NCBI GenBank assembly: GCA_965222175.1
Contig: OZ244938.1
Location: 2,170,001 to 2,234,000, forward strand
Length of the DNA stretch: 64,000 nucleotides
From: NORP240 sp965222175
GTDB lineage: Bacteria; Pseudomonadota; Gammaproteobacteria; Pseudomonadales; Pseudohongiellaceae
Reading direction: 5' to 3'
The position numbers and the translations under genes are program-made. Positions 17,895 to 25,679 of this stretch are shown here, piece by piece (the first letter of the stretch is position 1; each line of letters opens with the position of its first letter). The notes under the pieces were generated by a model. It searched no databases and had not been told where the DNA came from. It saw only the letters and a list, made by a program, of their open reading frames with translations.

Positions 17895-18881
17895 ATGCGC
17901 CTTCTGATTTTCATTTTCATTTGTATCTTATTGTCGCCACTGCTTATTGTAGGATTGATCCTCTATACGTGGCGAATCCGACACATTTGTGTACGTCAAA
18001 ACATTTCCGGAACCGCTAATGAACCCTATGCAAGCCGGTTACTGATGCATATTGCAGGAACCCGGCAGGACGATGCTGCTTACAGGATAGCAGGGCATCT
18101 TCCTTCCTTCGACAAACCATCGAAATTTCTAACAATGGAAATCCTTGGTTTTGCCAGCAATCTTAGTGGCTACAAAGGTTCCTTCTTTGCCTATCCTGGG
18201 CAACGACCTTCTCCGCTATTAGGCATGATGTCACATCGCACTGATTTTTTTGATCGTTCCATTAAGGATTCCCTGACCAGGATTGACAATCCAGCGGTTC
18301 AGTTCGTTGTGTTGGGCGCTGGATATGATACTCGCTGCTACGACTTGCCCGATGGATTAGACATCCAGTGCTTTGAGGTAGATATGCCACCTACCCTGAA
18401 TGCCAAGATTAATGCCTTAAAGTCGGCAGGCGTTCCTCATGATCATGTGACTTTCGTTGAAACGGATTTCAATCAGGAGTCCTGGATGGATGCCCTGCTT
18501 GCTTCAGGGTTTAATCCCAATCTTACAACTTACATTCTATGGGAAGGCGTCACCATGTATTTGGTGGAAGAGGCGATACGAGATACCTTAAATCTTGTTT
18601 CCTCTCTGCCAAAGGGAAGCACTCTGGGTGTCGATTTTTTCTCTGCTGATTTGATGAATGGAAATCCACCCTATGCAGGACTTAGCAAGGCCATGCAGAA
18701 GAGTCTGAAATATTACAGCGAAGAATTTCAATTTGGTGTTGCAACCGGTGAAACCTTGTCCGAAGGCATAGAAAAACTGGTGCGGGATTCGGGTTTGACA
18801 CTTTCCAGGTTTGAATACCTGGGATCAGTAGAAAATAAAATTCCACCCTGGTACTTCTTTGCTCAAATTGACAATCTTTAG
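17895..18881 (+). CDS. SAM-dependent methyltransferase, leucine carboxyl methyltransferase (COG3315) family
   Basis: A 328-residue protein with an N-terminal hydrophobic anchor (residues 1-25) and a methyltransferase domain. The SAM motif is VQFVVLGAGYDTRCYDL, then CFEVDMPPTLNAK, VTFVETDFNQESW and TYILWEGVTMYLVEEAI, all typical of COG3315. The methyl acceptor is unknown. Base composition is clearly more AT-rich than the flanking genes, and inverted copies of a 19-bp repeat lie on both sides, so transfer as a unit is likely. The start at 17895 puts the anchor at the N-terminus; a TTG at 17880 is an alternative. Confidence 0.8.
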   Translation: MRLLIFIFICILLSPLLIVGLILYTWRIRHICVRQNISGTANEPYASRLLMHIAGTRQDDAAYRIAGHLPSFDKPSKFLTMEILGFASNLSGYKGSFFAYPGQRPSPLLGMMSHRTDFFDRSIKDSLTRIDNPAVQFVVLGAGYDTRCYDLPDGLDIQCFEVDMPPTLNAKINALKSAGVPHDHVTFVETDFNQESWMDALLASGFNPNLTTYILWEGVTMYLVEEAIRDTLNLVSSLPKGSTLGVDFFSADLMNGNPPYAGLSKAMQKSLKYYSEEFQFGVATGETLSEGIEKLVRDSGLTLSRFEYLGSVENKIPPWYFFAQIDNL

Positions 18882-18894
18882 AATTCGAAAAGAA

Positions 18895-18913
18895 GAGGTC
18901 AGAGTAAAAATAC
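18895..18913 (+). repeat. Right copy of the GGGGTCAGAGTAAAAATAC repeat
   Basis: GAGGTCAGAGTAAAAATAC lies 13 bp after the methyltransferase stop codon. It matches the copy at 41662-41680 in 18 of 19 positions and is inverted to the copy at 17841-17859. Confidence 0.8.
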
Positions 18914-18972
18914 GGTAGGGTCTGAGCTAGTACAACTCAGTAGGCTCCCGGTCCGTGAACTCGCCAGCAAGG

Positions 18973-19002
18973 TGATCCATATGAGCCACATGCCCGTAAC
19001 CC
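18973..19002 (+). promoter_or_regulatory. Candidate RpoE (ECF11) promoter of the lipid operon
   Basis: TGATCC (18973-18978) and TAACCC (18997-19002) are spaced 18 bp apart, a TGATC-type -35 as described for RpoE/ChrR systems. Transcription would begin near 19008, followed by a GGAGG ribosome site at 19017-19021 and the start codon at 19029. Confidence 0.55.
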
Positions 19003-19028
19003 ATCCAAACTCATCGGAGGGTAAGCCC

Positions 19029-19493
19029 ATGCAGCTCACAGACACAACTGAGCCGGTTTCCACGGCCTCAAAAGATCTGGCTCGTCGGGTACAGTCAGTC
19101 TACGAGAAGATCGACCCGGACAATCTCGACACACTGCGGGAAATCTATGCCAGGGACGTCAGTTTTGAAGACCCTATTCATGCCATCCAGGGTCTCGACG
19201 CGCTCATAGCCAATTTCCAGACGCTGTTCGCCAATGTCGAACGCTGCCGCTTCAAGTTTCATCGCAGCGTGGTCAGCGGCGACGGCATCTTCTTCAGCTG
19301 GACCATGATGCTGGAACACAAAACGTTCAGGCGGGATGAAGTCATCCGCGTGGAAGGCGCCAGCTACTTAAAGTACCGACACGGAAAAATCTATTACCAC
19401 CGCGACTATTTCGATCTGGGTGCCATGGTTTATGAAAACATACCCCTGATGGGCGGACTCATCCGGGCTATTCGTTCACGAATAGCCGCATGA
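19029..19493 (+). CDS. SnoaL/NTF2-like small protein
   Basis: A 154-residue protein of the SnoaL-like cystatin-type fold: VQSVYEKIDPDNLDTLREIY, VSFEDPIHAIQGLDALIANF, FFSWTMMLEHKTF and GKIYYHRDYFDLGAMVYENIP. This form recurs beside COG2907, DUF1365 and cyclopropane synthase genes. It may bind or modify a lipid intermediate, but the activity is unknown. It is first in a run of six co-directional genes and follows the candidate RpoE promoter. Confidence 0.8.
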   Translation: MQLTDTTEPVSTASKDLARRVQSVYEKIDPDNLDTLREIYARDVSFEDPIHAIQGLDALIANFQTLFANVERCRFKFHRSVVSGDGIFFSWTMMLEHKTFRRDEVIRVEGASYLKYRHGKIYYHRDYFDLGAMVYENIPLMGGLIRAIRSRIAA

Positions 19494-19554
19494 GCGGGCC
19501 AGTGAATCCCGTGACTGACGATTGCAGCAACGGTCACAGCGGGAACTCCCGGCG

Positions 19555-20841
19555 ATGAACGCGGCGCAAAACCAGCGCATCGCCGTGGTCGGCAGCGGCA
19601 TCGCCGGCCTGACCTGCGCACACCTGCTCAGCCGGGAACATGCCGTGACCGTCTACGAAGCCAACGACTACATCGGCGGTCACACCCACACGGTACCGGT
19701 CTCCCTTCAGCAGGACGGCCAGCGTCATGCATACGACGTCGACACCGGTTTCATTGTCTGTAACGATCGCAACTACCCCAGCTTTCTCGCCCTTATGGCG
19801 AAGCTGAAGGTCCCGCTGAAGCCGGCCGAAATGAGCTTCAGTGTCACCAACCCTGCCCTGGGACTGGAATACAACGGCCACAACCTCGATACGCTGTTTG
19901 CCCAACGCCGGAATCTGCTGAACCCCAGGTTCATCCGCTTCGTCAGGGACATCCTGCGTTTCAACAAGGCAGCCAAGGCACAGCACGGTCGCCCGGAGAA
20001 CACCACCCTGACCCTGGACGACTTTCTTGACGGCCTGTCGCTGTCGCCCATGTTGCGTGATAACTACCTGCTGCCCATGGTGGCAGCAATCTGGTCCTGC
20101 AGCGTGCAACAGGCAGGCAGCTTTCCCCTGGACTTCTTCCTGCGCTTCTTTCTGAATCATGGCCTGCTGGATGTTAAAAACCGACCGCAATGGTACGTGC
20201 TGGACGGCGGCTCACACCGCTATATCGAACCGCTGACCGCCCCGTTCGCCGGATCCATCAGGCTTGGTTGCCCGGTAAACGCCGTGGCACGCAACGAATC
20301 CGGCGTGACCGTTCAGGCGGGCGGCGAATCTGTCTGTTACGACCAGGTAATCCTGGCCTGTCACAGCGACCAGGCACTGAAGCTGCTGACCAATCCCACC
20401 GCCGGGGAGTCCGGGATACTGTCCAACCTGCCCTACCAGAACAACCAGGTTACCCTGCATTGGGATACGTCCATCATGCCACGTCGCAAGAAGGCCTGGG
20501 CCAGCTGGAATTTCCTGGCCGGTTCGACGGACACCGGCAGCCTGCCGGTGGTCACCTACAGCATGAATATCCTGCAGGGCATCGGCTCGATACACGACCC
20601 CAGACCACTGCTGGTCAGTCTCAATGCGGATCACCTGATAGACAGCAGCAAAGTGATCGACAGGTTCTGTTACGCCCACCCGGTTTATTCCCTCGACAGC
20701 TCCCGTGCCCGCCAGCGACGCAGCGAGATCTGCGGCAGGGACCGCATCCACTATTGTGGCGCCTACTGGTACAACGGTTTTCACGAGGACGGCGTGCGCA
20801 GCGGGCTTGACGTGTGTAAAAAATTCGGAGCAGGCCTGTGA
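19555..20841 (+). CDS. FAD-dependent amine-oxidase-like protein, COG2907
   Basis: A 428-residue flavoprotein with the dinucleotide-binding motif IAVVGSGIAGLTCAHLLSRE at residues 8-27, then VYEANDYIGGHTHTV and GFIVCNDRNYPSFLALM. The C-terminal FAD site is in CGAYWYNGFHEDGVRSGLDV. COG2907 proteins belong to the RpoE/ChrR regulon in Rhodobacter and are linked there to modification of cyclopropane-type or furan fatty acids. The exact reaction here is inference. It overlaps the next gene by four bases. Confidence 0.85.
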   Translation: MNAAQNQRIAVVGSGIAGLTCAHLLSREHAVTVYEANDYIGGHTHTVPVSLQQDGQRHAYDVDTGFIVCNDRNYPSFLALMAKLKVPLKPAEMSFSVTNPALGLEYNGHNLDTLFAQRRNLLNPRFIRFVRDILRFNKAAKAQHGRPENTTLTLDDFLDGLSLSPMLRDNYLLPMVAAIWSCSVQQAGSFPLDFFLRFFLNHGLLDVKNRPQWYVLDGGSHRYIEPLTAPFAGSIRLGCPVNAVARNESGVTVQAGGESVCYDQVILACHSDQALKLLTNPTAGESGILSNLPYQNNQVTLHWDTSIMPRRKKAWASWNFLAGSTDTGSLPVVTYSMNILQGIGSIHDPRPLLVSLNADHLIDSSKVIDRFCYAHPVYSLDSSRARQRRSEICGRDRIHYCGAYWYNGFHEDGVRSGLDVCKKFGAGL

Positions 20842-21692
20842 ACGGCCCGGCAGGCAACGCCGTCCAGACACCGCCCGGTGCGGCGGCAGATCCGGAAAGC
20901 GCCATCTACCGGGGCTTCGTCCGTCACCGCCGATTCACCCCCCGACGCCACGAATTCCGCTATCCGCTGTTCATGGTTTTCCTCAGGCTTGACGAGCTGG
21001 ACAACCTGGCAAACCGTTCCTGGCTGTTCGGGACCCGACCCTGGCACTGGGCCCGATTTCGACGCGGGGATTACCTCGGTGATGCGCAAGTTTCACTGGA
21101 AGCGGCGGTGAAACAGAAAATTGCCGCGGCGAGCGGACTGACACCCGAAGAGCTGCAGGGCGATGTGTACTTTTATGGTCATCTTCGCTACCTGGGCTTC
21201 TATTTCAGTCCCTTGAACCTGTACTTCCTTGGTCAGGACGGTGTCATGCGCTACATGGTCGCCGAAGTCAGCAACACACCCTGGAACGAGCGTCATTATT
21301 ATGTCATCGACCTGGGCAACCTGGCGCCTCATGCGAAAGAATTCCACGTGTCTCCTTTTAACCCGATGCAGCAGCGCTATACCTGGAAGGTAACACCACC
21401 TGGCGGCAATCGGCGTAAATCCATGGTGCACCTGGAAGTGTCCCAGGCCGATGAAAAAGCACCCCTGTTCGATGCCACCATGGTGATGAAACAACGTCCG
21501 TTAAACCACAAGAGTCTCCTGCGCGTACTCCTGTCGACACCAGCGCAAACGCTGAGCATGGTCGCCGGTATTTACTGGCAGGCACTGCGGCTCTACCTGA
21601 AAAAAGTACCCCTCCATGCCCACCCGAAACGGTCGGCGACGGAGCGGGCCAAGGCTCCGGGAGAAGCATCGCCCCGGCAACAAGGACCCTGA
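20838..21692 (+). CDS. DUF1365 family protein (COG3496)
   Basis: A 284-residue protein starting at a GTG that overlaps the previous stop codon, so it is translationally coupled. Family hallmarks are YRGFVRHRRFTPRRHEFRY, FLRLDELDNLANRSWLFG, LRYLGFYFSPLNLYFL, VAEVSNTPWNERHYYV and EFHVSPFNPMQQRYTW. The function is unproven. It nearly always sits between a COG2907 oxidase and a cyclopropane fatty acid synthase gene, as here, and probably acts on membrane lipid acyl chains. Confidence 0.88.
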   Translation: MNGPAGNAVQTPPGAAADPESAIYRGFVRHRRFTPRRHEFRYPLFMVFLRLDELDNLANRSWLFGTRPWHWARFRRGDYLGDAQVSLEAAVKQKIAAASGLTPEELQGDVYFYGHLRYLGFYFSPLNLYFLGQDGVMRYMVAEVSNTPWNERHYYVIDLGNLAPHAKEFHVSPFNPMQQRYTWKVTPPGGNRRKSMVHLEVSQADEKAPLFDATMVMKQRPLNHKSLLRVLLSTPAQTLSMVAGIYWQALRLYLKKVPLHAHPKRSATERAKAPGEASPRQQGP

Positions 21693-21735
21693 TATCCTGT
21701 TGGAATCGATTAATTAATACGTAAATACATAAAGT

Positions 21736-21755
21736 TACGCTTATTTCTTAGCGTA
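21736..21755. repeat. Small inverted repeat before the cyclopropane synthase gene
   Basis: TACGCT (21736-21741) and AGCGTA (21750-21755) flank an 8-nt spacer within an AT-rich 84-bp gap. It could be a regulator site or a weak hairpin giving the downstream genes separate control. Confidence 0.35.
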
Positions 21756-21776
21756 GAACACAAAGAGAGCATCGCC

Positions 21777-23039
21777 ATGAACGACAAATCGATGTCCGGC
21801 TACCCGGTACTGCGGCAACAACGGACGGCCCCCTCCCGGGAGGGTTCCCAGTGGGTGCGTCAGGGCCTGTTGCAAGTGCTGGCCAAGGCCAACAGGGGGT
21901 TTCTCGTGCTGCGGGAACAGGGTACGGTCATCGGCGAATTCGGCAACCGCGGTGACTCGTTGCAGGCCGAGATCGATATCCTGGACAACCGGGTTTACAA
22001 ACGCGCGCTGCTGGGTGGTAACGCCGCCGCTGGTGAAGCCTACGTGGACGGTTGGTGGAGCACGCCGGACATCAGCCTGGTAACCCGGTTTTTCTCCCGG
22101 AACCTGCAGATGATGGATGCCTGGAGTGCACGTTTCGGCTGGCTGATGAAGCCGCTGGCCATCCTCCGCGGTGTCACCCGGGCGAACTCCCGTAAACAGG
22201 CCAAGCGCAACATCCTGGCGCATTACGATCTGGGCAACCGGCTCTATGAAACCTTTCTCGACAGCCGTCTGCAGTATTCTTCGGGCATCTACCACAGTGA
22301 GACCGACAGCCTGGAGCAGGCACAGGTGCACAAGCTGCAGCGCATCTGCCAGCAGCTGCAACTGAAGTCCTCCGACCATCTGGTGGAGATTGGCACCGGG
22401 TGGGGTGGACTTGCACTGTTTGCCGCCCGGGAGTATGGCTGCAGGGTGACTACCACCACCATCTCCGATGCGCAGCACCGTCACGTTGACGCCATAATAA
22501 GGAAAAACGGCCTGGACGATCGAGTCCGCCTGTTGAACCGGGATTACCGGGAACTGGATGGCACCTTCGACAAGCTGGTGTCGGTGGAAATGATCGAGGC
22601 TGTCGGCCGCCGCTTCATGCCCGGGTATTTTGACAAGGTGGATCAACTGCTGAAACCCGGCGGTCTGGCAATGATCCAGGCAATCACCATCGCCGATCAG
22701 CGCTTCACCGCTTACAGTCGCACCGAGGACTTTATCCAGAAGCACATCTTCCCAGGCGGCTTTCTGCCTTCTGTGCAACTGATGAGCCAGCTGGTGGCTG
22801 ACAGAACCGAGCTGATCGTCCGCGATCTCCACGACATCGGCCTGGATTACGCCAGGACCCTGCGCCACTGGCGTGAAAATTTTACTGCCCGGGCCGTCGA
22901 ACTGGATGCCATGGGCTACGGTGAGCAGTTTCAGCGCCTGTGGGAATACTACCTCGGTTACTGCGAAGGCGGCTTCCTGGAGCGGCGAATCAGCGCCGTG
23001 CAGATGCTGTGCAGCAAGGCGCCGCACTATCACGCCTGA
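21777..23039 (+). CDS. cfa: Cyclopropane-fatty-acyl-phospholipid synthase
   Basis: Transfers a methylene group from SAM to cis double bonds of membrane phospholipid acyl chains. The 420-residue product has an N-terminal lipid-binding domain with LLGGNAAAGEAYVDGWWSTPD. NILAHYDLGNRLYETFLDSRLQYSSGIY precedes the SAM motif VEIGTGWGGLALFAARE. EMIEAVGRRFMPGYFDKVDQLLKPGG and QKHIFPGGFLPSV follow. It fits the stress-lipid role of the RpoE/ChrR regulon. Confidence 0.93.
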   Translation: MNDKSMSGYPVLRQQRTAPSREGSQWVRQGLLQVLAKANRGFLVLREQGTVIGEFGNRGDSLQAEIDILDNRVYKRALLGGNAAAGEAYVDGWWSTPDISLVTRFFSRNLQMMDAWSARFGWLMKPLAILRGVTRANSRKQAKRNILAHYDLGNRLYETFLDSRLQYSSGIYHSETDSLEQAQVHKLQRICQQLQLKSSDHLVEIGTGWGGLALFAAREYGCRVTTTTISDAQHRHVDAIIRKNGLDDRVRLLNRDYRELDGTFDKLVSVEMIEAVGRRFMPGYFDKVDQLLKPGGLAMIQAITIADQRFTAYSRTEDFIQKHIFPGGFLPSVQLMSQLVADRTELIVRDLHDIGLDYARTLRHWRENFTARAVELDAMGYGEQFQRLWEYYLGYCEGGFLERRISAVQMLCSKAPHYHA

Positions 23040-23052
23040 TTCCGGATAGCTA

Positions 23053-23598
23053 ATGATGGATGCCAGCAACAGCATAGCCATGAAGTGGCTCTGCTCCACC
23101 CCCGTCAACGTGGTTGTCAACAACCTGTTCTGGGCCGGCTGCGTTATCGGCAGGTATGAGCTGTTGTGGCTGGTGGCCCCGGCAGTGCTGTGCTACGTGG
23201 CGCTTCTCCTGCACTGCGGCGTGGTCCGGCCCGGACAGCTTCTGGTCCCGGTGGCGGCGGGGATCCTGGTGGACTCTGTGTTCACCGCCAGCGGTATTTT
23301 TCAGTTCCAGCACCACGCCCCGATACTGCCACTGTGGATGTGGACACTGTGGCTGGCATTTGCCACGACCCTGCCGCTGTCGCTCAGGCTGCTGGGCAGG
23401 CATAGAATTCTGGCAGCTGTCACCGGCGCCCTGGGATTTCCCTTCAGCTACTACCTCGGCTTCCAGCTTGACGCTGTCCGATTCGGTCTATCCCTGACGG
23501 CGACGATGATACTGGTGGCATTGACCTGGGCCGTGCTCCTGCCTTTATTTTTCAAGTGGATTGACAGCTACCAGGAAACAGCCAATGAAGCGATTTAG
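23053..23598 (+). CDS. DUF2878 family membrane protein
   Basis: A 181-residue inner-membrane protein with about five hydrophobic segments: NVVVNNLFWAGCVIGRYE at the start, RPGQLLVPVAAGILVDSVF and GALGFPFSYYLGFQLDAVRF. It matches DUF2878, a companion of cyclopropane synthase and DUF1365 genes. The molecular role is unknown. The start is 13 bp after the cfa stop, and its end overlaps the next gene. Confidence 0.8.
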   Translation: MMDASNSIAMKWLCSTPVNVVVNNLFWAGCVIGRYELLWLVAPAVLCYVALLLHCGVVRPGQLLVPVAAGILVDSVFTASGIFQFQHHAPILPLWMWTLWLAFATTLPLSLRLLGRHRILAAVTGALGFPFSYYLGFQLDAVRFGLSLTATMILVALTWAVLLPLFFKWIDSYQETANEAI

Positions 23599-24127
23599 CC
23601 CGAAACCAGAAACCAGGCCTATTGTGATAACGCTGGCACTTATTGCCCTGCTGCTCACGCTGTCCTCCCAGCGCGGATACGGTAACGCCCTGGACGATCT
23701 GCGACCCGTGGGCTCCACCGCGCTCAAGGTGCTGTTCTGGACTATCTATGACAGCACGCTGTACACCCCTGATGGCGACTATTCGGGAATTGAACCCGGC
23801 CTTGCGCTGCACCTGGAGTACCGACGCAATATCGCCAGTCAGCGCCTGGTGAACACCACCCGGGATCAATGGCAGGAACTGGGCATCTACGACGAACAGC
23901 TCAGCGAACCGTGGCTCAATCAGCTGAGTCGACTGTGGCCCGACATTCGTCGAGGCGATTCCATTACCCTGGTCGTGGCACCTGGGCTGGCTGCCCGCTT
24001 CTACTGCAACGGCGAGCTGCTGGGCGTCGTGGATGACGGGGAATTCACCCGGCGCTTCCTGGCTATCTGGCTGGATGAGAACTCCGCTTACCCGAAGCAA
24101 CGCGATCAGTTGACCGGTGCCGGGTAA
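23585..24127 (+). CDS. Chalcone-isomerase-like exported protein
   Basis: A 180-residue protein with an N-terminal signal anchor (residues 9-29) and the bacterial chalcone-isomerase-like pattern: DLRPVGSTALKVLFWTIYDSTLYTPDG, LEYRRNIASQRLVNTTRDQW, LNQLSRLWPDIRRGDSITLVV and FYCNGELLGVVDDGEFTRRFLAIWL. Such proteins are thought to bind fatty acids in the periplasm. The start at 23585 lies within the DUF2878 gene, giving 14 bp of overlap and probable coupling. It closes the lipid operon. Confidence 0.8.
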   Translation: MKRFSPKPETRPIVITLALIALLLTLSSQRGYGNALDDLRPVGSTALKVLFWTIYDSTLYTPDGDYSGIEPGLALHLEYRRNIASQRLVNTTRDQWQELGIYDEQLSEPWLNQLSRLWPDIRRGDSITLVVAPGLAARFYCNGELLGVVDDGEFTRRFLAIWLDENSAYPKQRDQLTGAG

Positions 24128-24176
24128 TCAGGCTGCGGACCCGATCACGGATGCACCATGACCCGCAGTGCCGGTG

Positions 24177-24539
24177 TTACAACAGTTCCACGCCGAATTG
24201 CCGTGCGATCAGCACCGTGACACCAAAGCAGCACACGGTTAACAGAGCCGCGGCACCCAGGGACCACCAGAATGGATAGCGACCGACGAGCCAGGGAAAC
24301 AGCAGGAACATCGGCAGCGTGGGCAAGGCATACCAGAAAGTGAACCAGGCGTGATTGGCCAGCTTGGCCTCCCCCTGGTTTTCGACATACAGCCACACCA
24401 GGGTCAGCACCGTCACCAGGGGCAGCGCTGCAATAAAGGCACCGAGCCGATCGCTGCGCCGGGCAAATTCCGAGACCAGCACGACAATTCCGGATGTCAC
24501 CAGGTACTTGAACACGAGCCATTGGGCAGAGGTCAGCAT
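24177..24539 (-). CDS. DUF3147 family small membrane protein
   Basis: A 120-residue, almost wholly hydrophobic protein with four membrane segments (KYLVTSGIVVLVSEFARRSDR, AALPLVTVLTLVWLYVE, WFTFWYALPTLPMFLLFPWL and SLGAAALLTVCCFGVTVLIA). The pattern matches DUF3147. The function is unknown. It is convergent with the lipid operon and has AGGAAC before its start. Confidence 0.75.
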   Translation of the reverse strand: MLTSAQWLVFKYLVTSGIVVLVSEFARRSDRLGAFIAALPLVTVLTLVWLYVENQGEAKLANHAWFTFWYALPTLPMFLLFPWLVGRYPFWWSLGAAALLTVCCFGVTVLIARQFGVELL

Positions 24540-24632
24540 TGTTCCTCCCGGCAGACGGGCCGGTCACTGCAGAAGCCACAGCCTAGCAGATATCTTCCAA
24601 TGGGCTCCAGCTCTGCGCCAGAACACGGCAAT

Positions 24633-24657
24633 AAAAAAGGGTCCCCGGGGGACCCTT
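24633..24657 (-). terminator. Intrinsic terminator for the gene at 24742-25203
   Basis: AAGGGTCCCC (24637-24646) and GGGGACCCTT (24648-24657) form a strong stem. The A-run on the plus strand (24633-24638) gives the U-tract for a minus-strand transcript. Confidence 0.85.
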
Positions 24658-24741
24658 GATAGTGACGTGCACAGGCTGATCTGCGCTTTTTCCGGCTTTC
24701 TGCCTGTACAGCACCGACGCTGCAGAGCGGGCCACCGCGAA

Positions 24742-25203
24742 CTACAGGGAGCGGACCATGAGGCCGTGCTCAGTGTGGCCCCTGTTGCTGATCAAAAAGT
24801 TGACCAGCTTGCGGGTGTAATGATCGATAACCGGGTCCTTGATCAGGGCACGAAGCTGTTCCAGTTCGACAATCAGTTGCTGGCAGGTCTTGTAACCCAG
24901 GTAACTGCGACCCTGGGGCTCGATCAGCTTGACGGCGGAAAAACTGTAGGCCCGCCCGAGAAAGTGCAGGCGGTAGACAATACCGATAGGCACGTGCAGG
25001 GCTTCGTCATCCTTCTCATCCCGTCCCAGGACACCGAAATTGAACATGACACGCTTTGACAACGCGTACTGGCGCAGATCGTATATTCTGGCAAGCGACC
25101 TGCTTTCCCGACGTTCCCCTGTGTCCATCGCATTGTCCTCCCTGGACTGGTCAACCGGTGCAAAGCTTCCTGGATAGCTGATGACATTCCCTTGTGTATT
25201 CAC
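24742..25203 (-). CDS. Hypothetical protein, conserved-looking
   Basis: A 153-residue soluble protein from a GTG at 25203, or 128 residues from the ATG at 25128. Both starts have good ribosome sites (GAGGAAAT and GAGGACA). The best ordered part runs from LARIYDLRQYALSKRVMFNFGVLGRDEKD through YRLHFLGRAYSFSAVKLIEPQG to LEQLRALIKDPVIDHYTRKLVNFL. I do not recognise the family. No signal or membrane segment is visible. A terminator follows it. Confidence 0.6.
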   Translation of the reverse strand: MNTQGNVISYPGSFAPVDQSREDNAMDTGERRESRSLARIYDLRQYALSKRVMFNFGVLGRDEKDDEALHVPIGIVYRLHFLGRAYSFSAVKLIEPQGRSYLGYKTCQQLIVELEQLRALIKDPVIDHYTRKLVNFLISNRGHTEHGLMVRSL

Positions 25204-25679
25204 GACATTTCCTCGTCTGAACAAAAATGGATTGGTTAACCCGGTTACCTTAAGCGCATCCTGCAAGACTTGAAGCCAGATAGATGGGTTTCTGCATTTT
25301 TGAGGTAGCAATCTTAGCTCACCAGTTCACACTACGGGTGTGACGCAGTTCACACTTTTTTTGTGATCCCGGTTCAAAAAATGAGGTTTGTCGGTGAACT
25401 GCATCACACCAGCGATGAAAACCCGGCACGCCGGACCGCAATCCACCAGATCCGGGAATTAGTCAGAGGTTCCTTGGTAAGTGGGCCCCTGCAGTTGCAG
25501 ACAGTACAGGCCACAGCACAGCAATTGTCCTCTTTTTCCTTTTCTTTGATCCGGACACTTCAGTTTTACCGTACTTTTCCCCTGAGACTATCGAATTGAT
25601 GTACCGGGCGCTTTCCTTACACTTTCACCCTGTCAATTACAGCTGTATTTACAAGTCAATCACCAGGTATCCCTTGGCA
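25204..25679. promoter_or_regulatory. Intergenic region with repeated GTTCACA-type palindromes
   Basis: This 476-bp gap lies between divergent genes. TCACAC (25327-25332) and GTGTGA (25338-25343) are inverted. GCAGTTCAC (25345-25353) is inverted against GTGAACTGC (25394-25402). AGTTCACA occurs twice in direct order. Such clustering looks like a regulator site controlling the hypothetical gene and/or the secretion operon. The rest (25410-25679) shows nothing clear. Confidence 0.45.

Noticed and set aside
21741..23123. Long open frame antisense to the cyclopropane synthase gene
   Set aside because: No motif, and it covers the whole of a well-conserved gene on the other strand.
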